Shown here: positions 26,921 through 36,516 of the stretch, piece after piece
How positions within the stretch are numbered: the first letter of the stretch is position 1
Layout of the letters: every line of letters starts with the position of its first letter
NCBI RefSeq assembly: GCF_002163585.1
Contig: NZ_CP015579.1
Location: 1 to 64,000 of the forward strand
From: Tatumella citrea
Lineage (GTDB): Bacteria; Pseudomonadota; Gammaproteobacteria; Enterobacterales; Enterobacteriaceae
Reading direction: 5' to 3'
Length of the DNA stretch: 64,000 nucleotides
Made by a program: the position numbers and the translations under genes
Notes under the pieces: model-generated
Database searches by the model: none
Seen by the model: only the letters and a program-made list of their open reading frames with translations
What the model was told of the DNA's origin: nothing

Positions 26921-27550
26921 TCAGGAGAGCCACAGCGAACGAATAATCATAAAATGACCGATGATAAATAACGCTTCATAAATCACCCGGTCAGCCGAAA
27001 ATCGCAGGCGGAAGAAACTGATAAGCCAGCAGATATTCGCCAGTAACAGCAAATCGGTACCGGCCATCATTGAAAGTGTTTCATCAGTTTGCAGACTCAG
27101 ATATTGCAGCGTTGCAATCCAGCACATAACCAGGACCATCGCCAGCATCGTACATACCGGCCAACGCAGTTCTTCCAGACGGCTCCAGATAATCGCAGCC
27201 ACCACCAGACCAATCACCAGGAAGGTGACCGGTATCGGCCAGTAAATATTCAGGGTAATGCCGCGGGTCAGATTGATGGTGTAGAGCAGATAGGAGAGAA
27301 AGCTGGCACCAAAGGCATACATCATCTGCTGGCGGGATAATAAACTCAATAACCCGCCCGCCATCGCCGCGATCAGACCACCTATCAATAAATAATCACT
27401 GACGGAATGTGTCGGTGCCTGCCATGCCCATGCCAGCATGAGAAGGAATGTCACCGGTTTAAATAACCAGCGTTGCCAGCGGGGGCCCCGGTAAGAGGCA
27501 TCAATGTACAGCCAGCCGGAAAATAGCACTGCAAGAAATGACCAAAGCAT
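26921..27550 (-). CDS. yhhN: YhhN-family membrane protein
   Basis: This 209-residue integral membrane protein of the YhhN/TMEM86 family has about eight hydrophobic segments. Eukaryotic TMEM86 members are lysoplasmalogenases; the bacterial function is not established. ATG 27550 follows GAAGGAAG at good spacing and gives MLWSFLAVLFSGWLYIDASY, matching E. coli YhhN, while the longer frame adds unsupported residues. FKPVTFLLMLAWAWQAP and IIWSRLEELRWPVC are conserved. It is divergent from yhhM. Confidence 0.9.
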   Translation of the reverse strand: MLWSFLAVLFSGWLYIDASYRGPRWQRWLFKPVTFLLMLAWAWQAPTHSVSDYLLIGGLIAAMAGGLLSLLSRQQMMYAFGASFLSYLLYTINLTRGITLNIYWPIPVTFLVIGLVVAAIIWSRLEELRWPVCTMLAMVLVMCWIATLQYLSLQTDETLSMMAGTDLLLLANICWLISFFRLRFSADRVIYEALFIIGHFMIIRSLWLS

Positions 27551-27696
27551 AATTTCTTCCTTCATCTTCTTTACACCAGACCGGGAACAAAATGCACAAA
27601 GCATTGAGGGTTCCGTTTGACTTTCGGCCGCTGCCAACGATTATTACTGTGAATGACAAAAATTGCAGGTGAAATGATGCAGATTTTATTTCTGCC

Positions 27697-27705
27697 TGTG
27701 GATAA
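27697..27705 (-). promoter_or_regulatory. DnaA-box-like 9-mer before yhhM
   Basis: TGTGGATAA is a perfect match to the complement of the DnaA box TTATCCACA. It lies 13 bases before the yhhM start. A chance occurrence in a window of this size is plausible. Confidence 0.35.
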
Positions 27706-27717
27706 CACGGAGGATCG

Positions 27718-28077
27718 ATGAACAGACCACCCCTGATTATTATCATTGTTATTGTTGCCATTGCTTTTCTTGCGGGTCGACAGTTTTTTAAACAGCGAAA
27801 CGAAAATCAGGTGAATAATGATTCACCCGTGGTGACACAGCAGGCGATGGTAGTCAGTAAACGTGATTTTCCATATCCCGACCGCCATACCCGTCAGCAG
27901 CAGGTTATTGCCGGCGAGACGTTGCGTTATGAAGTCACTTTCCGCAGGACTCCGGTTGGCGAAAACTTTACGGTACAGATGTCAGAAGCTCAGTATAACG
28001 AGTGCGAGGCAGGTACTACGGGAGCCCTGAAGATGCAGGGGACCCGTTTTGTCAGCTTTACACCAGGTGGCCGTTAA
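27718..28077 (+). CDS. yhhM: DUF2500 membrane-anchored protein YhhM
   Basis: The 119-residue product has one N-terminal hydrophobic anchor (PPLIIIIVIVAIAFLAG, residues 4-20) and a soluble part with RHTRQQQVIAGETLRYEVTFR and the conserved end LKMQGTRFVSF. Length and position between yhhN and yhhL match E. coli YhhM. Its function is unknown; it is likely an inner-membrane protein with a periplasmic domain. The ribosome-binding site GGAGG precedes ATG 27718. Confidence 0.9.
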   Translation: MNRPPLIIIIVIVAIAFLAGRQFFKQRNENQVNNDSPVVTQQAMVVSKRDFPYPDRHTRQQQVIAGETLRYEVTFRRTPVGENFTVQMSEAQYNECEAGTTGALKMQGTRFVSFTPGGR

Positions 28078-28106
28078 AGGCCATTGCACGTACCCTGTGG
28101 CTGGTT

Positions 28107-28376
28107 TTACTTTGAGGGATAGTTTTTTTTCTGCCAGGCAAGCAGTTCAAATACCCCGAAAAAGAAAATCTTAACCTGGGTCATGCCACTGAGGGCAGGG
28201 CCGTCTTTGCTCTGAGTAGCACGCAGCAGTACCAGTTGCAGCCCGTGCATTACCACCATAAAAAACAGGGCAACATCAATAAAATACTTAAGAGGTTTAG
28301 GTGCCGGATGAATCAGATTCATCAGTAAAAAGGCCCAGACGAAAATCATCAGGATACGCCCGCCAATCAACAACAT
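28107..28376 (-). CDS. yhhL: DUF1145 membrane protein YhhL
   Basis: This small inner-membrane protein of 89 residues has two hydrophobic segments (MLLIGGRILMIFVWAFLLMN and YFIDVALFFMVVMHGLQLVL) and the conserved NLIHPAPKPLKYF between them. It starts 2 bases after the rsmD stop, so it is translationally coupled to rsmD, as in E. coli. The function is unknown. Confidence 0.9.
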   Translation of the reverse strand: MLLIGGRILMIFVWAFLLMNLIHPAPKPLKYFIDVALFFMVVMHGLQLVLLRATQSKDGPALSGMTQVKIFFFGVFELLAWQKKNYPSK

Positions 28377-28378
28377 AG

Positions 28379-28978
28379 TTATTCTCCCTGAGAGTCTGTC
28401 ACGGAACGATGGTACAGACGGTAGGCAACCTGGCCTGCCGTTTTTTCGCGGTGTAGCCGCCAGCTGTCAGGGACCTGCAAAGCACCCTGTTCAGTCTCAC
28501 ATTCGATGTAAATCAGGGCTTCACTTGCCAGCCAGCCACGGGTTTCCAGCAACGTCATCGTTTCTGTCAGCAAACCTTTTCGGAAAGGTGGGTCAATAAA
28601 CACGATGTTGTAAGGCTGGCCTGGCTGATTTAACCATTGCAGGGCATTTCCCTGAACGACCTGGCCCGTTGTCGCTTTCAGGGTCTGTAAATTACTGGTC
28701 AGCTGGCGCGCGACAGAAGGCTCAAGCTCAAGTAAGGTCACATGTTCTGCATAGCGCGAAAGTGCCTCGATTCCCAGAGCTCCGCTACCGGCAAAACAGT
28801 CCAGGCAACGTGACTGCGGTAAATCGGCTGCCAGCCAGTTAAACAACGTTTCACGCACTCTGTCGGTGGTTGGCCGTAGCCCGGCGCTCTCAGGAACCGG
28901 AAGTTTTCTGCCGCGCCACTGTCCGCCAATAATTCGTATTTGTCCGGCACCTGAGGGTGCCCGGGATTGTTTATTCAT
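28379..28978 (-). CDS. rsmD: 16S rRNA m2G966 methyltransferase RsmD
   Basis: RsmD methylates guanine 966 of 16S rRNA in the assembled 30S subunit using S-adenosylmethionine. From ATG 28978 the protein has 199 residues. It shows the start QIRIIGGQWRGRKLPVP, the SAM-binding motif DCFAGSGALGIEALSR and the catalytic NPPY-like VFIDPPF. A GTG at 28987 with AAGAG upstream could add three residues, so the exact start is uncertain. It is divergent from ftsY, as in E. coli, and coupled to yhhL. Confidence 0.95.
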   Translation of the reverse strand: MNKQSRAPSGAGQIRIIGGQWRGRKLPVPESAGLRPTTDRVRETLFNWLAADLPQSRCLDCFAGSGALGIEALSRYAEHVTLLELEPSVARQLTSNLQTLKATTGQVVQGNALQWLNQPGQPYNIVFIDPPFRKGLLTETMTLLETRGWLASEALIYIECETEQGALQVPDSWRLHREKTAGQVAYRLYHRSVTDSQGE

Positions 28979-29221
28979 CTCAATCACAACTCTTCATAAT
29001 TTGTTGCTTAGTTTAACGGGCGCGGACGTGATAAGAAACGGTAAAAAAGGGTGCTGTAATGCAATACCAGGAAAATGATAGACTATCCGACTATGCTTTC
29101 GCGATCCCTGCGGTAGCCTGAACATGTCAGGGATTTGATAAATTATAAATATGTCCCGGATTATTCTCTGAGGAACCTGTTACGGTTCACTGATCCGGGT
29201 CTAAAGGAGTGTCGTTAGATA

Positions 29222-30796
29222 ATGGCAAAAGAAAAAAAACGGGGCTTTTTCTCCTGGCTGGGTTTCGGTCGCGATGAAGACAATGCAGAACCGCAAAATC
29301 AACCCGCAGAACAAAAAGAAACACCGGACGCTGCCGCAGAGCATCATACTACGGACCATGCCGAAGGTACCTCGTCCGGTCACCCTGAAGAGCCTTCCCG
29401 GGCGACGGTAGCCGCCCCGGAGTTGCCTGGCGAAACGGCAGAACAGCCGACCGAAACTGTGGTGATTCCCCCTCAGCCGGCAGCTGAACCTGCCCCTGTG
29501 GCTGAACCGCAGGCTGTTATCGTTCCGCAAACGGTTGAACTTCCGGTGCAGGAGCTGCATCTGCCGGAAGCCGAAGAAGAGAAACCGGAAGCGCGCGGGG
29601 AAGAGAAACAGCCAGAGGCATCGTCACTGCCTGCCGTGTCTGCGGATCAGGTCACTGCCAGTGATATTGTTGCACAGGCTGACGCACCGAAGCCTGAACT
29701 CACTCAGCCTGTTAGTGTGGTTGAAGCTGTGGAAACTCCGGTGGAGAGTGCCGAATTATCCGCATTGGCAGAACCAGCGGCAGAAAATGATTCTCGCCTG
29801 ACTCAGATTAGTCCGGAAGACGTTCCCTCTGAGCTCACTGAAACCATTGTGCCGACAGAGCAGGAAAGACCTACCCGCGAAGGTTTTTTTGCCCGGTTAA
29901 AACGCAGTCTGGTGAAAACCAGGCAGAACCTGGGATCAGGTTTTATCGGGCTGTTTCGCGGTAAAAAAATTGATGATGAACTGTTTGAAGAGCTTGAAGA
30001 ACAATTACTTATTGCTGATGTCGGGGTTGAGACAACCCGTAAAATTATCAGCAATCTGACCACTCATGCCAGCCGCAAACAGCTACGTGATGCTGAAGCA
30101 TTATACGGTCTGTTAAAGGATGAAATGTCAGCCATTCTGGACCGTGTAGAACAACCACTGGATATTGAAGGAAAAACTCCGTTTGTTATTCTGATGGTCG
30201 GCGTGAATGGGGTGGGTAAAACAACCACGATTGGTAAGCTGGCACGTCAGTACCAGTCGCAAGGGAAATCGGTAATGCTGGCTGCCGGAGACACATTCAG
30301 GGCTGCTGCAGTAGAGCAGCTGGAAGTCTGGGGGCAGCGGAACAACATCCCGGTAGTCTCTCAGCATACCGGGGCTGATTCGGCTTCTGTTATTTTTGAT
30401 GCTATTCAGGCAGCAAAATCCCGCGGAATTGATGTACTGATTGCCGATACTGCGGGTCGTTTACAGAATAAATCCCATTTAATGGAAGAGCTGAAAAAAA
30501 TTACCCGGGTAATGAGCAAACTGGATGACAGTGCGCCTCATGAAGTTATGCTAACCATTGACGCCAGCACCGGACAGAATGCTATCAGTCAGGCCCGGTT
30601 GTTCAATGAGGCTGTTGGCCTGACCGGTATTACACTGACCAAACTTGACGGGACAGCCAAAGGCGGAGTGATTTTCTCTGTGGCTGACCAGTTCAGTATT
30701 CCAATCCGATACATTGGTGTCGGAGAAGGCATCGATGATTTACGGCCATTTAAGGCCGGAGATTTTATAGAGGCATTGTTTGCCCGAGAGGACTAA
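29222..30796 (+). CDS. ftsY: Signal recognition particle receptor FtsY
   Basis: FtsY is the SRP receptor that docks Ffh-ribosome complexes at the inner membrane and delivers them to SecYEG or YidC. The 524-residue protein has the membrane-binding MAKEKKRGFFSWLGFGRDED N-terminus. A long acidic, proline/glutamate-rich A domain (about 20-200) follows, then the NG domain with a second amphipathic start REGFFARLKRSLVKTRQNLG. GTPase motif G1 is GVNGVGKTT at 327-335, followed by DTFRAAAVEQL, DTAGRLQNK and TKLDGTAKGG. It is slightly longer than E. coli (497) because of the A domain. ftsE starts 5 bases after its stop. Confidence 0.98.
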   Translation: MAKEKKRGFFSWLGFGRDEDNAEPQNQPAEQKETPDAAAEHHTTDHAEGTSSGHPEEPSRATVAAPELPGETAEQPTETVVIPPQPAAEPAPVAEPQAVIVPQTVELPVQELHLPEAEEEKPEARGEEKQPEASSLPAVSADQVTASDIVAQADAPKPELTQPVSVVEAVETPVESAELSALAEPAAENDSRLTQISPEDVPSELTETIVPTEQERPTREGFFARLKRSLVKTRQNLGSGFIGLFRGKKIDDELFEELEEQLLIADVGVETTRKIISNLTTHASRKQLRDAEALYGLLKDEMSAILDRVEQPLDIEGKTPFVILMVGVNGVGKTTTIGKLARQYQSQGKSVMLAAGDTFRAAAVEQLEVWGQRNNIPVVSQHTGADSASVIFDAIQAAKSRGIDVLIADTAGRLQNKSHLMEELKKITRVMSKLDDSAPHEVMLTIDASTGQNAISQARLFNEAVGLTGITLTKLDGTAKGGVIFSVADQFSIPIRYIGVGEGIDDLRPFKAGDFIEALFARED

Positions 30797-30801
30797 TTTG
30801 G

Positions 30802-31464
30802 ATGATTCGCTTTGAAGAGGTCAGTAAAGCTTATCTGGGGGGACGCCAGGCGCTTCAGGGTGTAGATTTTCATCTGCGCCAGGGAGAAATGGCTTTTCTG
30901 ACCGGTCATTCCGGGGCAGGTAAGAGTACATTGCTCAAGTTGATCTGCGGAATAGAGCGTCCCAGTGCCGGGCAAATTTGGTTTAGCGGCCATAATATAA
31001 CGCGTTTGCGCAATAGCGAGATCCCGTTTCTGCGTCGGCAAATAGGGATGATCTTTCAGGATCATCATCTGCTGATGGACAGAACGGTTTACGACAATAT
31101 CGCAATACCGTTAATTATTTCCGGGGCCAGTGGTGAGGATATTCGCCGCAGGGTATCGGCGGCGCTGGATAAAGTCGGTCTGCTCGATAAAGCGAAGAGT
31201 TTTCCAATCCAGCTGTCTGGTGGGGAACAGCAACGAGTGGGTATTGCCAGAGCGGTAGTCAATAAGCCGGCATTACTGCTGGCGGATGAACCTACCGGTA
31301 ACCTGGATCACGCATTATCGGAAGATATCCTGCGTTTATTTGAAGAATTTAACCGCGTTGGTGTCACTGTACTGATGGCAACTCATGATATGTCTCTTAT
31401 TTCCCGCAGAAATTATCGTGTGATGACCCTCAGCCAGGGACGTTTGCATGGGGGAGTGGCATGA
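30802..31464 (+). CDS. ftsE: Cell division ATP-binding protein FtsE
   Basis: FtsE is the ABC ATPase partner of FtsX; together they couple the divisome to septal peptidoglycan hydrolysis through EnvC. The 220-residue protein has Walker [10 protein letters not shown] at 35-43, signature [13 protein letters not shown] near 138-150 and Walker [13 protein letters not shown]. It sits in the ftsY-ftsE-ftsX operon and overlaps the ftsX start by four bases. Confidence 0.98.
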   Translation: MIRFEEVSKAYLGGRQALQGVDFHLRQGEMAFLTGHSGAGKSTLLKLICGIERPSAGQIWFSGHNITRLRNSEIPFLRRQIGMIFQDHHLLMDRTVYDNIAIPLIISGASGEDIRRRVSAALDKVGLLDKAKSFPIQLSGGEQQRVGIARAVVNKPALLLADEPTGNLDHALSEDILRLFEEFNRVGVTVLMATHDMSLISRRNYRVMTLSQGRLHGGVA

Positions 31465-32474
31465 AACCAGGCAAGGGGAATCAGGTCAACCGGCGGAAGA
31501 CCCCGGCGGCAGCTAAAGCCCGACCGAAGCAAAAACGGGTTTCTAAAGAGAAAGCTCTGCGTGGCGGCTGGCAGGAGCAATGGCATTATGCGTGGCGTGG
31601 AATGCTGGCAGATATGCTGCGTCAGCCACTGGCGACGCTGCTGACGGTTACGGTTATTGCTATCTCTCTGACGTTACCGAGCGTTTGTTATATCGTGTGG
31701 AAAAACGTCGATCAGGCAGCAACCGAGTGGTATCCCGCTCCACAACTGACGGTATATCTGTCGAAAACACTCGATGATAATGCGGCTCAGAATGTGATCA
31801 ATACTCTGAAGCAGACTGATGGTGTCCAGCATGTGGATTATCTGAGTCGTGAAGAAGCATTGAATGAGTTCCGTAACTGGTCAGGGTTTGGCGGAGCGAT
31901 GGATATGCTGGAGCAGAACCCGCTGCCGGCTGTGGCTATCATTACCCCAAAACTGAATTTCCAGAATTCAGACACCATGAATACGCTGCGTGACAGAGTG
32001 GCTAAAGTAAGTGGGGTGGATGAAGTACGGATGGATGACAGCTGGTTTGCCAGGCTCTCTGCCCTGACCGGGCTGGTGGGACAAGTGGCGTTTATGATTG
32101 GCCTGCTAATGGTAGTGGCCGTGTTCCTGGTGATAGGTAACAGCGTGCGTCTGAGTATCTTCGCCCGGCGCGATACCATTAATGTGCAGAAGCTCATCGG
32201 TGCCACCGATGGCTTTATCCTGCGACCATTTGTTTACGGCGGGGCAATGCTGGGACTTTCCGGGGCCTTTCTTTCGCTGATTTTGTCTGAAATTCTGGTA
32301 TTCCGGCTGGAATCGGTGGTGTCGCATGTTGCCAGCGTGTTCAGTGCTTCGTTTGACCTGAAAGGTTTCTCGTTCGATGAAGCACTATTATTGCTGTTAG
32401 TCTCAGCCATTGTAGGTTGGGTTGCGGCCTGGCTGGCAACTGCACAACATTTACGCCGATTTACACCACAGTAA
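31461..32474 (+). CDS. ftsX: Cell division membrane protein FtsX
   Basis: FtsX is the polytopic partner of FtsE and recruits the amidase activator EnvC through its periplasmic loop. The 337-residue protein has a basic cytoplasmic N-terminus ([20 protein letters not shown]) and four membrane segments: one near 60-80, then three in the C-terminal half ([20 protein letters not shown] and onwards). A large periplasmic domain lies between segments 1 and 2. Its ATG overlaps the ftsE stop. rpoH follows 249 bases downstream under its own promoters. Confidence 0.97.
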   Translation: MKPGKGNQVNRRKTPAAAKARPKQKRVSKEKALRGGWQEQWHYAWRGMLADMLRQPLATLLTVTVIAISLTLPSVCYIVWKNVDQAATEWYPAPQLTVYLSKTLDDNAAQNVINTLKQTDGVQHVDYLSREEALNEFRNWSGFGGAMDMLEQNPLPAVAIITPKLNFQNSDTMNTLRDRVAKVSGVDEVRMDDSWFARLSALTGLVGQVAFMIGLLMVVAVFLVIGNSVRLSIFARRDTINVQKLIGATDGFILRPFVYGGAMLGLSGAFLSLILSEILVFRLESVVSHVASVFSASFDLKGFSFDEALLLLLVSAIVGWVAAWLATAQHLRRFTPQ

Positions 32475-32723
32475 TCCCGGGAAATATTTTTTTGCTATAC
32501 TATTCCTCTGTTGCCGTAGGTTGGGGAGCAGAGGAATTTTCCCCGCAGTACCCCCTGCGCCTTGTCATAAATTATTCACAATCAAAAGTGAACCTGTGGA
32601 TAACTTTTGTGTCTTAATGATTAATAGCACACATTGCTTTCGATCTTTTGGCACGGCTGACATAATGTAGGCGCAGGCTGTAAGGATCTGGCAACATTAT
32701 TGACGAATTCTGAGAGGGTTTGA
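32475..32723 (+). promoter_or_regulatory. rpoH regulatory region
   Basis: This 249-base gap precedes rpoH. It contains two DnaA-box 9-mers (listed separately), an AT-rich run and a CATAAT -10-like element at 32660-32665. TGGCAC at 32650-32655 matches only the -24 half of a sigma-54 promoter; the -12 part is absent. E. coli rpoH has several promoters here, and the exact set in this organism cannot be fixed by eye. Confidence 0.6.
32572..32603. promoter_or_regulatory. Pair of inverted DnaA boxes upstream of rpoH
   Basis: TTATTCACA at 32572-32580 on the plus strand matches the R-type DnaA box TTATNCACA. TGTGGATAA at 32595-32603 is the perfect box TTATCCACA on the minus strand. The 14-base gap and position before rpoH parallel the DnaA-repressed rpoH promoters of E. 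coli. Confidence 0.78.
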
Positions 32724-33581
32724 ATGACCAAAGAAATGCAAGCTTTAGCTATTGCTCCTCTGGGTAATCTGGACGCATATATCCGGGCAGCAAATGGTTG
32801 CCCGATGCTGACAGCCGACGAGGAAAAAGCGCTGGCTGAACGGCTGCATTACCAGGGCGATCTGGATGCAGCTAAGAAGCTGATCCTGTCTCATCTGCGC
32901 TTTGTGGTTCATATCGCTCGTAATTATGCAGGTTACGGACTGCCACAGGCGGACCTGATTCAGGAAGGTAATATCGGCCTGATGAAAGCCGTACGCCGTT
33001 TTAACCCTGAAGTGGGTGTGCGCCTGGTCTCGTTTGCCGTGCACTGGATCAAAGCGGAAATTCACGAATATGTCCTGAAAAACTGGCGTATTGTGAAAGT
33101 CGCCACCACCAAAGCGCAGCGGAAACTGTTCTTCAATCTGCGCAAATCCAAACAACGCCTCGGCTGGTTTAACCAGGACGAAGTAGAGATGGTGGCCCGT
33201 GAACTCGGGGTGAGCAGTAAAGATGTGCGTGAAATGGAATCACGTATGGCTGCTCAGGATATGACGTTTGACCCAACCCCGGATGATGAAGGTGCTGAAG
33301 GCAAACCAGTAGCTCCGGTGCTGTATCTGCAGGATAAAGCTTCTGACTTTGCCGATGGTATCGAAGAAGATAACTGGGAGTCTCATGCGGCTGATAAGCT
33401 GAGTGATGCGATTCAGGGCCTGGATGAGCGTAGCCAGCATATCATTCGCGCACGCTGGCTGGATGATGACAACAAAACCACATTGCAGGAACTGGCCGAT
33501 AAGTACGGTGTTTCCGCTGAGCGTGTTCGCCAGCTGGAGAAAAATGCAATGAAAAAACTGCGTGTTGCGATCGAAGCCTGA
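32724..33581 (+). CDS. rpoH: Heat-shock sigma factor RpoH (sigma-32)
   Basis: RpoH directs RNA polymerase to heat-shock promoters such as the ibpA promoter in this window. The 285-residue protein has the RpoH box [17 protein letters not shown] (around 131-147), region 2 core binding ([23 protein letters not shown], then [17 protein letters not shown]) and a region 4 helix-turn-helix ([28 protein letters not shown]). The start codon region, [17 protein letters not shown], includes the downstream segment that in E. coli forms a thermosensing mRNA structure. A terminator follows. Confidence 0.98.
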   Translation: MTKEMQALAIAPLGNLDAYIRAANGCPMLTADEEKALAERLHYQGDLDAAKKLILSHLRFVVHIARNYAGYGLPQADLIQEGNIGLMKAVRRFNPEVGVRLVSFAVHWIKAEIHEYVLKNWRIVKVATTKAQRKLFFNLRKSKQRLGWFNQDEVEMVARELGVSSKDVREMESRMAAQDMTFDPTPDDEGAEGKPVAPVLYLQDKASDFADGIEEDNWESHAADKLSDAIQGLDERSQHIIRARWLDDDNKTTLQELADKYGVSAERVRQLEKNAMKKLRVAIEA

Positions 33582-33601
33582 TTAGACTGCCGCAGTGAAC
33601 T

Positions 33602-33630
33602 GAGGGCGCCCTGAGGGACGCCCTTTTTTA
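33602..33630 (+). terminator. Terminator after rpoH
   Basis: AGGGCG at 33603-33608 pairs with CGCCCT at 33619-33624, extended inside by CCC/GGG around a TGA loop with one bulged A. It is followed by TTTTTTA. The convergent panZ ends at 33641. Confidence 0.85.
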
Positions 33631-33640
33631 TGCCTGCGAT

Positions 33641-34030
33641 TTAATGGCTGAAAATCCAGATGCCTTGCTCTGACCGAAAGCCACAGGCATACAGAAACAT
33701 GCTGGCGGTCCCGGATAATGGCTGCTGGTCGGGGCTGATTCGCCAGCGCTGGACATCCGGATTCATACGTAAAGTCTCTTCCAGTAGATATCGACCTATG
33801 CCCCGCCGACGGGTGGCTTCCCGAACCATAATCTGTGAAATGACTGCCTCTGATGGCAGTAACTGTATCTCCAGTCCTGCCAGTAATCTCTGATTAAAAC
33901 GCGCTACATAGTAACGGCTGTCTTCCTCATGTTGCAGAAAATCGGCTGCTGCTTTGTCCGGCCAGATTTTACTGAGATCGGCCAGTTCGGGTGGCGAAGG
34001 TTGTTGCAGCAATTCAATCGTCAGTCGCAT
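33641..34030 (-). CDS. panZ: PanD maturation/regulation acetyltransferase PanZ
   Basis: PanZ (YhhK, PanM) is a GNAT-fold protein that triggers self-cleavage of the aspartate decarboxylase zymogen PanD and, when acetyl-CoA is bound, inhibits it, so it controls beta-alanine and CoA supply. ATG 34030 gives 129 residues starting MRLTIELLQQ. The GNAT acetyl-CoA loop is VREATRRRGIGRYLLEE, and YYVARFNQRLLAGL matches the family. A longer ATG start at 34060 is possible but has no ribosome-binding site. In E. coli it sits among the liv genes, which are absent here. Confidence 0.9.
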   Translation of the reverse strand: MRLTIELLQQPSPPELADLSKIWPDKAAADFLQHEEDSRYYVARFNQRLLAGLEIQLLPSEAVISQIMVREATRRRGIGRYLLEETLRMNPDVQRWRISPDQQPLSGTASMFLYACGFRSEQGIWIFSH

Positions 34031-34102
34031 CGTTTTATCCGGTTTTACAAGGGGTTCCATTAACAGGGTCTGGCCGGGTGAATGGGTTCACATGGCGGGT
34101 CT

Positions 34103-34168
34103 CTGTCATTCACCAGTCATCTTACTGACATCTTATATTAATTTTTCTGTCATTTTTCCGTGTCATTT
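34103..34168 (+). promoter_or_regulatory. Pho-box array upstream of ugpB
   Basis: Repeats spaced exactly 11 bases apart begin at 34103 (CTGTCATTCAC), 34114 (CAGTCATCTTA) and 34125 (CTGACATCTTA). A degenerate AT-rich unit follows at 34136, then CTGTCATTTTT at 34147 and a half-site TGTCAT at 34161. This matches the PhoB-binding Pho-box pattern (CTGTCAT plus 4 bases, repeated) and the known phosphate-starvation control of ugp. Confidence 0.87.
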
Positions 34169-34216
34169 TACCTCGCGAACTCCCCATAGCGCACGATCAT
34201 GCCACAGGACAAAACT

Positions 34217-35536
34217 ATGTCAGTTCTTAAATTTCGTCGTCATGCCGCAGGATTAATGCTGGCATTAGGTCTGAGCGGAAATGCTTTCGCGGTTACCGAA
34301 ATTCCCTTCTGGCACTCAATGGAAGGAGGGTTAGGCACAGAGGTTGACTCGCTGGCTCAGCGTTTTAACCAGACCCACCCGGATTATAAAATTGTTCCGG
34401 TCTACAAAGGTAACTACGAGCAGAGCCTTGCCGCAGGGATTGCTGCAGTACGCAGTGGAAATGCTCCTGCCATACTTCAGGTCTATGAAGTTGGTACTGC
34501 CACCATGATGGCTTCTCATGCGATTAAGCCGGTCTACGAAGTGTTTAAAGATGCCGGTGTTCAGTTCGATGAGAAACAGTTTGTTCCGACCATTGTTGGT
34601 TACTACACCGACGCTAAAACCGGTCATATGCTGTCCGAACCTTTTAACAGCTCAACACCTATTCTGTATTACAACAAAGATGCTTTCCGCAAAGCCGGAC
34701 TGAATCCGGATCAGCCGCCAAAAACCTGGCAGGAACTGGCCTCTGATGCTGCTGCATTACGTAAAGCAGGAATGAGTTGCGGATACGCCAGCGGCTGGCA
34801 GGGTTGGATTCAGCTTGAAGAGTTCAGCGCATGGCATGGTCTGCCTTTTGCGACAGAGAATAATGGTTTCGACGGTACCGATGCGAAGCTGGTATTCAAT
34901 GGTCCGGAGCAAATCCGCCATATTCAGATGCTGGAAGATATGAACAAAGCCGGCAGCTTTACCTATTACGGACGTAAAGATGAATCGACCGCTAAGTTCT
35001 ACAGCGGCGATTGCGGAATGACGACAGCATCATCGGCTTCGCTGGCAGATATCCGTCAGTATGCCAAATTCAACTTTGGTGTCGGGATGATGCCGTATGA
35101 TGCCACAGTGAAAAATGCGCCACAGAATGCCATCATCGGTGGTGCCAGCCTGTGGGTTATGCGCGGTCAGAGCGATGCAACCTACAAAGGGGTTGCGGAG
35201 TTCCTGAAATTCCTTGCTCAGCCGGAAATTGCGGCCGAGTGGCATCAGAAAACCGGTTATCTCCCGGCAACTACTGCGGCCTACGAGTTAACCCGCAAGC
35301 AGGGCTTTTACGACAAAAACCCTGGTGCGGACATCGCGATGAAGCAAATGCTGAATAAACCACCTCTGGCCTTCACCAAAGGCCTGCGTCTCGGCAACAT
35401 GCCGCAGATACGTACTGTGGTGGATGAAGAGCTTGAAAGTGTCTGGACCGGGAAAGAGACTCCTAAAACAGCACTGGATAATGCAGTTCAGCGTGGTAAC
35501 CAACTGCTTCGCCGTTTCCAGCAGCAGGTTCAGTAA
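34217..35536 (+). CDS. ugpB: sn-Glycerol-3-phosphate ABC transporter, binding protein UgpB
   Basis: UgpB is the periplasmic binding protein for glycerol-3-phosphate and glycerophosphodiesters. ATG 34217 lies 8 bases after AGGA; the upstream in-frame ATG at 34199 has no ribosome-binding site. The protein has a signal peptide cleaved after NAFA (residue 25). The mature part starts [27 protein letters not shown], and [15 protein letters not shown] and [16 protein letters not shown] are nearly identical to E. coli. It heads the ugpBAECQ operon behind a Pho-box array. Confidence 0.97.
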   Translation: MSVLKFRRHAAGLMLALGLSGNAFAVTEIPFWHSMEGGLGTEVDSLAQRFNQTHPDYKIVPVYKGNYEQSLAAGIAAVRSGNAPAILQVYEVGTATMMASHAIKPVYEVFKDAGVQFDEKQFVPTIVGYYTDAKTGHMLSEPFNSSTPILYYNKDAFRKAGLNPDQPPKTWQELASDAAALRKAGMSCGYASGWQGWIQLEEFSAWHGLPFATENNGFDGTDAKLVFNGPEQIRHIQMLEDMNKAGSFTYYGRKDESTAKFYSGDCGMTTASSASLADIRQYAKFNFGVGMMPYDATVKNAPQNAIIGGASLWVMRGQSDATYKGVAEFLKFLAQPEIAAEWHQKTGYLPATTAAYELTRKQGFYDKNPGADIAMKQMLNKPPLAFTKGLRLGNMPQIRTVVDEELESVWTGKETPKTALDNAVQRGNQLLRRFQQQVQ

Positions 35537-35628
35537 TCCGCCGTTAGTAAAAACATCCCCTTGCAGGGTCACTCCGGTGAATTCTGCAAGGGGATAGCCC
35601 GGGAAATCTCCGCCTGAGGTCAGGTTTT

Positions 35629-36516
35629 ATGTCATCTTCTCGTCCCGTTTTTCGCCACCGTGCATTACCTTATCTGCTGCTGCTGCCCCAGATTGCAATC
35701 ACGGTTATCTTTTTTATCTGGCCGGCTGCAGAAGCTCTGTGGTATTCGGTACAGAATCTTGATCCGTTTGGGTTTTCGGCTCATTTTGTCGGGTTGGCAA
35801 ACTTCACTGCCTTATTCCAGGATCCGTATTATCTGGATTCGTTCAAAACTACGATTATCTTTAGTGCGCTGGTAGCTGCATTAGGGCTGGTAATTTCCTT
35901 ATTTCTGGCCGCATTAGTCGATCATGTTCTGCGTCTTAAGAAGTTCTACCAGACATTATTACTGCTGCCCTATGCTGTCGCTCCGGCCATTGCTGCCGTG
36001 CTATGGATGTTCCTGTTTAATCCGGGACTGGGCGTTATCAGCCACTTTTTACAGTCGATAGGTTATAACTGGAATTATGCTCAGAACAGTGGACAGGCCA
36101 TGTTCCTGGTGGTTCTGGCATCAGTCTGGCAACAAATTAGTTATAACTTCCTGTTCTTTTTTGCTGCGTTACAGTCGATCCCCCGCTCGCTGGTGGAGGC
36201 AGCTGCACTGGATGGTGCCGGTCCGGTCCGTCGTTTTATGCATCTCTCATTGCCCCTGATTACCCCGGTCAGCTTCTTCCTGCTGGTGGTTAATCTGGTA
36301 TATGCCTTTTTTGATACCTTCCCTGTTATTGATGCAGCTACCCAGGGGGGACCGGTTCAGTCCACCACCACGCTGATTTATAAAATCTACCGGGAAGGTT
36401 TTACGGGGCTGGATCTGAGTGCCTCAGCAGCACAATCGGTAGTTCTGATGGTGATTGTCATCCTGCTGACAGTCGTACAGTTCCGTTTTATTGAACGTAA
36501 GGTTCGTTATCAATGA
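35629..36516 (+). CDS. ugpA: Glycerol-3-phosphate ABC permease UgpA
   Basis: UgpA is one of two inner-membrane permease subunits of the Ugp importer. The 295-residue protein has six predicted membrane segments and the MalF/G-type coupling (EAA) loop [22 protein letters not shown] at about 188-209, which contacts the UgpC ATPase. It follows ugpB by 92 bases and overlaps the ugpE start by four bases. Confidence 0.97.
   Translation: MSSSRPVFRHRALPYLLLLPQIAITVIFFIWPAAEALWYSVQNLDPFGFSAHFVGLANFTALFQDPYYLDSFKTTIIFSALVAALGLVISLFLAALVDHVLRLKKFYQTLLLLPYAVAPAIAAVLWMFLFNPGLGVISHFLQSIGYNWNYAQNSGQAMFLVVLASVWQQISYNFLFFFAALQSIPRSLVEAAALDGAGPVRRFMHLSLPLITPVSFFLLVVNLVYAFFDTFPVIDAATQGGPVQSTTTLIYKIYREGFTGLDLSASAAQSVVLMVIVILLTVVQFRFIERKVRYQ

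Noticed and set aside
32650..32665. Sigma-54 promoter before rpoH (TGGCAC)
   Set aside because: Only the -24 half is present; the -12 GC/TTGC element expected five bases later is missing.
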